NCBI GenBank assembly: GCA_036250195.1
Contig: JAVHZZ010000003.1
Coordinates: 339,951,375-340,015,374, forward strand
Direction of reading: 5' to 3'
Length of the DNA stretch: 64,000 nucleotides
From: Mixophyes australis
Taxonomy: Eukaryota; Chordata; Amphibia; Anura; Limnodynastidae
Numbering within the stretch: position 1 is the stretch's first letter; every line of letters starts with the position of its first letter. The notes under the pieces are model-generated. The model was not told the DNA's origin. It saw only the letters and a program-made list of their open reading frames with translations, and searched no databases. This document shows positions 55,069 to 64,000 of this stretch, one piece after another. Both the position numbers and the translations under genes were made by a program.

Positions 55069-58000
55069 GATAAAGGTGAGCAGGTCTTAAAACAGGAAAT
55101 TGCAGGTGTATTTCATTACAGTTGAGTGCTGTATGTGAGACCAACTTAACTTCCTACTTCTTCACTGTGTATCAGCATATTGTAGTGACAATAAATTGCA
55201 GTTTGGGGAGCAAATGAACTGCAGGGTAGTGGGCAAACTACAGAAGAGAGAGCCCTCCGGACATGTGATAGTTTGCTCTCCACCTCTACAGCTTACGCTC
55301 TGGCATTTGCAGACTCAACTCTGAGAATAGCAGCTCTCACTCTGACACAGTCCCTTCGCTCTGTGATTCTGGCAGCCCTCTCTTGTAACCTAGCAGTCTT
55401 TCCTGTTAGATTGTCAGCTCTATGGCAAGACTGGTAGCATGCTCTGTTAGATTGGCAGCTCTTTCTGTTAGACTGGCAATGTTCAATGTTAGACTGGAAG
55501 TTATTTCAATCTAAGGGATTTACAGCCCTCCTCATCGCAATTAGTCTTTATGTAATGGCTGTGCATCACTCTACAGCTCCCTTCTGCACAGTTATCACTC
55601 TCCCAGCAGTTCTTGTAGTCTCTGGCAGGCTCAGTGGGCTTAGCTATACTGTATGTACTCCTCCTTTATCTCTGCTCAATAGGGCTGCGGTCTTAGAATT
55701 GGCCGGTACTCTCTGTTTCTAGCAACTGCATTTCTCTCTCGCACAAAACTTTAGAAATGGTGGCATAACGTATGGCTTATATCACCAACATACATGGATG
55801 TCTAGTTTCCAGTGCCTGCGGAAGCATTACCCCCAGGTGAAAGCTGGGTCTAGCGGTTACACAATATCTGAGAAAGGATCATTCCTGAAAATCACTGAGG
55901 TCTTCAACATATTACAACTGTGAATATCGCATGACAGTAAAGATTTATCTCGCAGCCAAATCCATTTGCACAAACCTACAATGGTAGCTCTATACTCAAT
56001 GCACCAAACAATATAGTTCATTTTTCTTGAACACAAAAGTATCTTGAATAATAAACATAGAATCATTAGCTATAGATCATTCACCTTGAAATAGTCTGTA
56101 TTAATGTGAAGTAAGGGAGATTAATAAGATGATTTTTAAAGAATCATATGTACAATAGAAGTATTAATACAGTTATGTGTGTGCTGAATATGAAGGTCAG
56201 AGGGTACAAGCACTTACTCTTGAAAGACTTTGATATATAAAGACTTGTAATCCATAAAGATGAGCCATATGTTTTACTGTCACAAGCAGCTTGCTGTTCT
56301 CATTGACATCTGGTAGTATTAAGGATCTCTCTGGAAATCAATTAGAAACAGTAGGCTAAAGAATAGCTAAGTTTGTCTATTTGAAAGATAATAGGAATCA
56401 TTTATGATGAACAATGCAGGTGAATTGCTGCACTTTATATGTTGTTGACATCATTGCACCTCCTTGGATGCTTTGAATTTCACTTCAGTTCAGAATAGAT
56501 TTGTATTGTACTCAGGATAGTAGTTATACTTGTGCTTGACAATAGATTGCCCTACGGACCTTCCAGGAAAGTGCTAAGTATATATCCTTTATGTATATGT
56601 GTCTGCAGCACATGGTACATTTAGGAACTAACATCCACACATGGAAAACATATATCTATTATTTCATCATTTCACTGCCAGAGGTCTATGAAGGTTTTGC
56701 ACCTCAGTTAGCCAAGATTCACACTCAGTTATATTAGAAATAACTTTTTAATTTTCCAATATTTCCATCCTACCCCAAACTATTGAGAGATAATTATTGT
56801 TGTACAATCCTGTACTGGCCTCAATGTGTAAACGCAGGGGAGAGTGCAGGACTTTTGTCTTCCTTATGCCTAGTAACAATATGATAAATCACACATTGTT
56901 TTCTCCAAGGTGCTGCTCGGATGCTACTGCCGCACTATTATTTGCCATGTATATGATAGTGCGAAACCAGATGCCAAATTACTAGAACAAATCTGAATGA
57001 GTGTGACTAGTTGTATTTGCCTTTAGCAGCCCCCTTTCCCTTACAGCTGGATATGATCACCAGTATTCAGTTGCCCACAAGGCTTGTGCATGTAGTGGTA
57101 GAGTCTTACTCTGAGATTGGTGACTGCACAGGAGTTTATTGGAGACGCAGGTGTGTGAGTTCAAATGCAAGATGATATCAGAGGGCTGTGTCCAGATGAA
57201 ATGTAGTTACTTATACTGGCCAGGATTAGGCAGAACAAGGTTCATAGTCCAGCCAGAGGTCAGGTCAGGCGGTAATGGAGAGTAGTAAGTGTCCAGGTAA
57301 AAGATGGGGCAGGTGGCAATCCAGAGAATAGTCAGTGTCCAGGATCCAAGGAATAGGTCAGGGCAGGCGGCAATCCAGAGGGTGGCAGCAAGGAACAGAG
57401 TAACCAGAAGACAGGAAAAAACTGGCAACATAATTATGATGGGCAGTGAGAAGTGGAGCTCCCTGAACTATAAAGGTGCAGACAGACAGCCAATAAAAAT
57501 GTATCTTAAGAGCAAAGCCCCCCAGCCATATTTGCTTGTAGGGTGATCATATGATCGCACTGTAACTACCTGCCCAGCTGCTCAGAAATGTTCAGAGAAG
57601 CCAACAGAAGAAGAGGGTGTTTCCCAAATCTAGTCCTCGGCAAGCCCTAACAGTGCATGTTTTCTATTTATTCTTGCAGGAGCACAGGTGTGTTCATTGC
57701 TGAGAGTTCAGATTAAAAGACCCACAGGTGATACTAATTATTTCACATGGGACCTGGAAAACCTGCACTGTTAAGGTTCCCAGAGTATTGGATTTGGCAA
57801 ACACTGATCAGGGCAGTATTTATATATCACAAGCAAAGAGCAGTCAGGCAGCACTCTGTAATACAAGTCTGCATGTTTGTTAGGCAGAAGAGAGACAGAA
57901 ATCCTATGATCAGCCATACTATTACAAATCTTGTGCTGAATAGGTAGCATAGGTAAGAATAGAGACACAATTATGTTTATGATAATCTATAAAGAATATG

Positions 58001-58209
58001 GCTGAGGGAGAATCTTATTAATTCCATGGAAATTATACTTTTAGTCTAACCAAGTGATCTTTATATTATTATTTCACAGTAAATAAGAACTTGTTTTTGG
58101 AACTCCTCTGAATTTAAGATCAAATAATTGAACATAGTTATATGTTGTTTCCCATTCCAAATTCTGATTGGTTAAGTGCCATGATCACATGATGACATCA
58201 CATCCTATG
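55069..58209. other. Unassigned; short degenerate repeat at 55406-55508
   Basis: At 55406-55508, diverged units of about 21 bp beginning TGTTAGA(T/C)TGGCAGCTCT are repeated about four to five times. A segment at 57080-57560 contains diverged repeats of CAGGCGGCAATCCAGAG and may be a reversed LTR. I cannot define its ends. No gene was recognised. Confidence 0.4.
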
Positions 58210-58217
58210 CTGTAGAT

Positions 58218-58365
58218 CAGGCCTGTCCAACCTGCGGCCCTCCAGATGTTGTGAAACTACAAGTCCCAGCATGCCCTTCCAGCTATCAACAGGTTGTCTA
58301 CTGGCAAAGCATGCTGGGGCTTGTAGTTTCACAACACCTGGAGGGCCGCAGGTTGGACAGGCTTG
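58218..58365. mobile_element. hAT miniature element, CAGGCCTGTCCAACC ends
   Basis: It is almost entirely palindromic: CCTGTCCAACCTGCGGCCCT, then GTGAAACTACAAG(T)CCCAGCATGC, and the inverse. The 8-bp duplication CTGTAGAT is exact (58210-58217 and 58366-58373). Confidence 0.93.
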
Positions 58366-58373
58366 CTGTAGAT

Positions 58374-60127
58374 GATGGTGCAGGCTAATGTTCAAGGGAA
58401 ATAGAAGCTGCAGACATTTTATCATTTAGTTAATAGCCAAACCAAAAAGAAAGCCATGGAAGTTAAATGAGTTAGGTATGACTTGGGGTGAGGTACTTGT
58501 GACATAAGCAAAATGATTTGGAAATATTTGAGGGTTCCAGAGTCCTAAATCTGTTCATGAAATAAATCATGACAAGTTTATTGACATTAAGCTTCATTTA
58601 CAGTTCGGAGCAAATACAGCAAAACTGTATAAATTTGCAACTGGACAAACCATGTACAATGTAAGGGCTGCAAATCTATTATTTTTGCATGCACAGAAAC
58701 TACTGCTACCTTTTGCAAATAGCACACAAATACTGAGCAGCTTTATTTTAACAATGTAATTTAGAGTTGAGCTAGGACACGTCCAACCCTTAATCTGTCT
58801 GCACATTCACCAATGGCTTTAAATATAATGGAAGCCTTACTTTAACCCTTTATCTGATGTTTCTATAATTATTTTTATTATTATCTACTTATAGGAGGAG
58901 CCAACGTCTTTTTTGCTACATCCACCTGGAAAGAAGATTGTTCAACTACATGCTTCAAATCGTATGTAAGTTTCATACAAACAACCATCAATCTTCACAG
59001 AAATGTATAATATAATTTTAAGAAGAAAACACACATGAATATGAAACAGTATCCAAAAAATATACGGTATCAGAGCGGTATGCAATGTATGGGTGAAAAA
59101 AATCACTGATCCTAAACAACTGATCCAAGTATTTTTAATGACCTGCAAATCAAATTGTACTTAAAATCACATAGACCTCGCAGATAATCATTTCTATTTA
59201 CCATCCAATCATATGAGATCTTACAATTATTAGTCTATGTGAGGAATATGGAAGATGTAAAACAATGACATTAAGATATTTCAAAAGAATGATCATCTAC
59301 GTTTCATCGTTCTGATTGCCCAGTGCTTAAAAACAGTTGTATTGCTGTGTTTGCGGAGAGGTTGACTTACCATAAGTAAAAGATATTTTTTCTGTGCATG
59401 CTTAAAAAAGTTTATCATATGTTCAATATTCCAAGTCATACAATAAAATATATTTTACAATTTAATTGTTTGAAAAAAATTAACAAAACCATGAACCATG
59501 GAGTGTTTGGGTGTGGTGAGTGTTTAACTCACTGAATATATGATAAACTCAGGGACAATGGAGGTTACACAATAAAAGCACATCTCCCTGGTTGCTATGG
59601 GTTACTGCATACTTGTATACCTGTATTTTTGAACAATGTTAGTGAATAACTCCAAATCTTTTGTTTTAATTCATCTCTTCTTTGAATTCCTAGTAATCCT
59701 TTTGATTTTCTGCATGTTTGTAAGCTTGTTTGTAGTCTTTCTGGTATCTGTCTGACTGAGAGTCCGGGAGCTCCAATGCCACCCACTCACCTCTAATGCT
59801 CACCGATGCGTGCTGAAGTAAGGGATTATCACAATCCACAGCACAATCAATGCAGAAAATGGTTGCTCTAGTTTTCTTAAATCTCTTGTTTCTGGTATCT
59901 TGACATAAAGGGCTTAGACATCTACAAATACAGTTATTTAGCTGAAGTGTAGCAACTAGCAGTCTTATTGACATTCTGGTGTCTGAACATAACCCATTGC
60001 TTTTTCAGAGATTCAGCTTCTGTATTTAGACCATGCACTGTATTTTGATGTTATATCAAAGCCTGTCTCATGGGCATCCTGATTAATAGGGTGGCAGCAC
60101 ACAGACATTTTTAAAATAAAGAGCATG
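58374..60127. other. No recognised feature
   Basis: This is AT-rich sequence without a gene or repeat I can name. Confidence 0.4.
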
Positions 60128-60135
60128 AGTTAGAT

Positions 60136-60304
60136 CAGTGGTCCCCAAACTGTGCATTACAGCGATCTCACAGGGGTGCCGAGGTCAGGGCTGGTGGTAA
60201 GCAAGACGGGGGTCTACATGGCAACTATTTTGGCTTAGGGATGCCGTCAAAAAATTATGCAGACCCAAAGGGTACCTCAAACTGAGAAAGTTTGGGATCC
60301 ACTG
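60136..60304. mobile_element. hAT miniature element, CAGTGGTCCCCAAAC ends
   Basis: The ends CAGTGGTCCCCAAACTGTG and (reversed) CAGTGGATCCCAAACTTTC are inverted. The flanks AGTTAGAT and AGTGATAT agree at 6 of 8 positions. The ends resemble those of Charlie-type hAT elements. Confidence 0.75.
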
Positions 60305-60349
60305 AGTGATATATAATATATATATTATAACTTGCTCTGCACTGGTAAG

Positions 60350-60734
60350 AACCAAATGACCTATAGCTCAAAAGGAGTGGCTGGTTACCTATTAGACAAA
60401 TCTAAGTGTAACTTTACTTTTTAGTAAATATGTAAATTGTGTGCAGGCAGACAGCAAGGGCAAGCATTTGCTGATGCCTGACATAGCGGAGGTCTTCTAT
60501 AATCACTATGAAGGCGTATACACGTCTTGGTTAGGGCAGCACAGTGACTTAGTGGTTAGCACTTCTGCCTCACAGCACTGAGGTCATGAGTTCAATTCCC
60601 ATCCATGGCCTTATCTGTGTGGAGTTTGTATGTTCTCCTTGTGTTTTCTTGGGTTTCCTCCGCGTGCTCCGGTTTCCTCCCACACTCCAAAAACATACTG
60701 GTAGGTTAATTGGCTGCTATCAAAATTGACCCTA

Positions 60735-60778
<44 letters not shown>

Positions 60779-63690
60779 TAGGGAATTTAGACTGTGAACT
60801 CCAATAGGGCAGGGACTGATGTGAATGAGTTCTCTTTACAGCGCTGCAAAATCAGTGGCGCTATATAAATAAATGGTGATGATGGTGAAATTATGGTGAG
60901 AGTGACCTGCCTGAATATTTAAACAAAATATTTCTCCCCAGGCTCTCAGTGGACAGTAGAGCTTACTTGGACTCTTTGTTTTCATTGGATGAGGTGAATG
61001 ATGCAATAATATCCTTCCCAAATGGCATGGGGTAGACGGCCTCCCAATAGAACTAGAGCATTTTATGTTCCCAAGTTGCTTTAATGATATCTATGAGTCT
61101 GGTACATTATCTCAATCTATGACTTAAGCATTAATAGTGGTAATGCTGAAGTCCAGCAAGGATCCTCTGTATCCTGGTTCATATAACCAATATCTCTCCT
61201 GTTATCGGACATTAAAATTCTGGCTAAAATATTTAGCCCTTAGACTTAATAAGGTGATAGCGGAATTGGTCCTTCCCTATCAAATGGGATTTATGCCAGG
61301 AAGGTTTATCTGTTTGAATCTTAGGCATCTATTCACCCTTCTTCAGGTGTGGCGCTCTAACAATAAGGAGCAGTTGTGTTGCCCTTGAAGACGCACAGGC
61401 ATTGGATGCTGCTAAGTGGCGTTATCTGTGGGAGGTAATGAAATGATTTGGCATGGGACCTGTGTATAAATAAATTAGGCTTCTATATTCTAGCCCAGTA
61501 GCGAGGGTGAGTGTAATTGGTTATGTGTCACATTCTTTCAAGCTGGGGAGATGAACTAGGCAGGGTTGTCTACTCTTCCCTATTCTGTTTGTGTTGGCTT
61601 TTGAACCCCTTGCCTGTATAATAGGAAACAATCTGAATAGAAAAGGACTCACGACTGCACATAGAGAGGACAAGGTGACCCTCTACGCAGTTTATATGTT
61701 ACTTTTTCTGTCAGATGCAAGAGACTTCGCGGAAAACTTTCTGATGGTAAATTAATGTGGTTCCTATTCTGGGTTAAAAAATTAATTGGGACAAGTCCAG
61801 TGTCTTCCTGATGGGGCACAATTGTGTGGACCACCCCCTAATCAATTACCACTAAAATGGACCGCCTGCTTCAGATATTTAGGCATATGACTGTCTAATG
61901 ATGTATCCGAGTACCTGCAGATGAATATCAAACCCCAAATTTAATTTCTTTAATCTAAAATTCTAACATAGCAGAAGCTGCCTTTATTTGTATCTGGGGG
62001 ATTAACTAAAAGAAACTTGGACTGCATTAACATTTTAATTATGTCATACAACAGGCACCGGTCTTCCTCTCGCCCACTATCTTACACAGAATTGGTCAAT
62101 CCTTTCCTCATTGGAGTGGAATAGGGCAAAAATTAAATTAATCACCTTCTATAGGTCCAGGAACTTTGGAGGTTTTGCTCTACCTAACCTCAGGCTAGAA
62201 TACTATGCCTCTTAATTGACTCACTTAAAATTTTAGGTGTCTGACCTTGATTACCATGACTCACATTGGAAGCTGCTGAGGCAGTCGGTCACTTACCATA
62301 TTCCATTGTTAGCTCTGTTGTCCAGTACATGTTCTAGGCACTCGGCCACCCTGCTGTAAAAATTTGGAATGCTACTAATGGCATGATAGATGGAGAGGGA
62401 ACCAATCCCTGTACTCCTCTCTGGTGACATACTAAATTTAGATAACTGATATCTGGGGAAGGGCGATCTTTCTGGCTAAGGCAAGGGGTTTGTGTCATAC
62501 GAAAGTCTTTTGAACAAAACAGGGAAAATTTTGTTGTCCCCAATTCAATCTTCTTCTGCTACCTTCAAATCTAATAGCTCAATTTGAAAATGGGGTCGTG
62601 TTTCTTAGGGAGACGCCCATGATTAAACTGCTTGAGGCATTGGGCTACTGAAAGCTCAGTTCATTCACATTCATATTTACTGAGTGAGTTTAACATGGGT
62701 GAACTATTGTAACAAAGAGAAAAGTGGGACCCTGAAGATGAGGACTGGAGGAATATCATGAGTAGCTCATGTTGCTACACTGCCTCGTTAAAATCTCAAT
62801 AAATACAAGTAAATATTCTCCACAGGGCATATCACAACCCTGTTAGATTAGCAAAATTTAGAAGTGGGCAAATAACCTATCGTCCAAAGTGTGTTTATGC
62901 ATCTGGCATTTCTGAACTAAAGTCATCAAGTGCATTCGTAAAACATGTATGACTAGTGGTCCAAATGGGGGTGTATACGGTGGTATGCCTTAATGTCACT
63001 TCTACTATTGCCTTCATTGTAAAACCATTAGATTCCATTCCCATTATATTTTCCATACCGCCACTTCTAAATGTCCACTTCGACAACTGGGTATGGCGAT
63101 ACTATATTCACCAGGCACATATATTTTTTCAGCTGAAACTGGATGACATGCGAAATAGAGTGACAGAACAGTTTATAATAAATATATTTATGTTAGCCAA
63201 GGTTTGTATAGCCAGATGGCTCATGTAAGTCCACATATTTGAATTTGGTTAAATTGTTAAATTAACAGTGGAGCATGAGAGAGTTGTATATACCAGAAGG
63301 AAATGTGTTTTAAAGTTGAAAGCATCTTGAGCACTTGGAGCAATTCCCATACGCCTTGAGATCAATGGTGAGACCCAGGTTACTAGATTAAATCCGTGTG
63401 CACCAATGTTATGCTATGCACATATGAGAATGGTGTTTTTGTACTATTCATTTTATTCATTGCATTGTGTGTATATTGTAAACTGATTTGTGATGTACTT
63501 TCAGTGCATCTGACCGTTGTTTATTGATAATTTTGGTAATTGTAGCTGGTACACAGTCTGCACGTCTTTAGTCTGTATTATACAATGTTTGTTCATTTGG
63601 CAGTAGTTGTATTGGTTGCAATGTTTGGATTGTTAATGTATAAAAAAATGCAATACAAAACACTTGATTAAAAAAATAATAAGAAGAAAC
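60350..63690 (+). pseudogene. Degenerate L1-like LINE, split by a SINE
   Basis: Before the SINE, DIAEVFYNHYEGVYTS-like sequence (about 60479-60530) fits the segment preceding the reverse transcriptase in L1 ORF2. After it, LPEYLNKIF, LDSLFSLDEVNDAI and then YNQYLSCYRTLKFWLK and PYQMGFMPGRF (about 61170-61310) correspond to L1 reverse transcriptase motifs. TRQGCLLFPILFVLAFEPLA (about 61560-61620) follows. The YADD block is not readable (AVYMLLF-like). Many stops and frameshifts are present. The 3' end is at about 63670-63690, in an A-rich tail preceded by a long non-coding part. The 5' limit is uncertain. Confidence 0.8.
60531..60890 (+). repeat. tRNA-derived SINE inserted in the L1 copy
   Basis: It begins GGCAGCACAGTGACTTAGTGG. 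A box and B box (GAGTTCAATTCCC) positions are preserved, and the body is near full length. A (CT)n/(TC)n run of about 32 bp lies at 60739-60770, and the tail ends in GATGATGG. L1-like coding sequence lies on both sides, so the SINE is younger. Confidence 0.87.
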
Positions 63691-64000
63691 TCCATGGAAC
63701 ATAATTCTTATAATCCATTGTGGATGTTACCACTGATGATTAAGTAAACTGTCTCTCTTGAGCTGTGCTAGCCCTGACATATAGTTTAGATAGATGTCTT
63801 ACTGTAACTCAATTTCCACTTAAGAACACTGGAGCTTGGTGGATGAGAGCCAGAGACAAATGTTACTTGTCATGCTGAGCGGATCAGTACCTACTGTGTC
63901 GAGGACGTGAGGTAAAACCAAGTAAAAATCACCTTTGTACATTAAAGAGTCTAGAGGTCAGAACAATTAGATCTAGTTTACTCTTTTTCATTAATTGTCT
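63691..64000. other. No recognised feature
   Basis: This stretch after the L1 tail has no recognisable gene or repeat. Confidence 0.4.

Overview
This window looks like repeat-rich nuclear DNA from a vertebrate, most likely a frog or another amphibian. The repeat mix supports that: tRNA-type SINEs, L1-like, L2/CR1-like and Penelope-like retroelements, Tc1/mariner elements, and many hAT-type miniature transposons with 8-bp target duplications. The taxon is inferred from this mix. No species-specific host gene was seen, and I found no host protein-coding gene, rRNA, tRNA or CRISPR array I could defend. Almost every short ORF is a chance ORF or lies in a repeat.

The centrepiece is a complete hAT transposon at 10051-16404. 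It has 9-bp terminal inverted repeats and a perfect 8-bp target duplication (GAATTTAT, 10043-10050 and 16405-16412). One uninterrupted 997-codon transposase (12126-15119) carries a BED zinc finger, the D/D/E catalytic residues and the C-terminal dimerisation region. The transposase lies between two unrelated minisatellites of about 100 bp per unit. Upstream there are 17 units of exactly 100 bp, the middle 15 identical. Downstream there are 7 units of 100 or 104 bp. No ATG occurs between a TATA box at 10223 and the transposase start. A relative at 19030-20222 (minus strand) has lost the BED and catalytic core and is cut off next to a SINE.

Layout. 1-7630: a SINE, a hAT miniature element with a 99-nt hairpin, a minus-strand LTR-like segment, a second SINE and two palindromic miniature elements. 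7630-9640: a 2-kb foldback element whose left arm grew into 82-bp repeats with a six-unit higher-order period. 10043-16412: the hAT element. 17.9-27.1 kb: the hAT deletion derivative and a dense run of miniature elements. 28.0-31.0 kb: a dead Tc1 element split by a hAT miniature element, next to a recent 5'-truncated L1 insertion with a 15-bp duplication. 32.6-42.6 kb: SINE, LTRs and microsatellites. 44.0-50.0 kb: a GC-rich miniature element, a dead minus-strand Tc1/mariner element, a SINE and L2/CR1 fragments. 52.7-54.2 kb: a Penelope-like reverse transcriptase remnant followed by a hammerhead-like fold with one core change. 54.7-64 kb: further miniature elements and a degenerate L1 interrupted by a SINE.

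The elements interact. SINEs and miniature elements sit inside L1, Tc1 and foldback copies, giving a relative age order. The SINE tail resembles the tail of an L2-like LINE, which suggests borrowed L2 machinery. The intact hAT transposase could in principle act on related non-autonomous ends, but whether its ends match those of the many miniature elements here is not shown.
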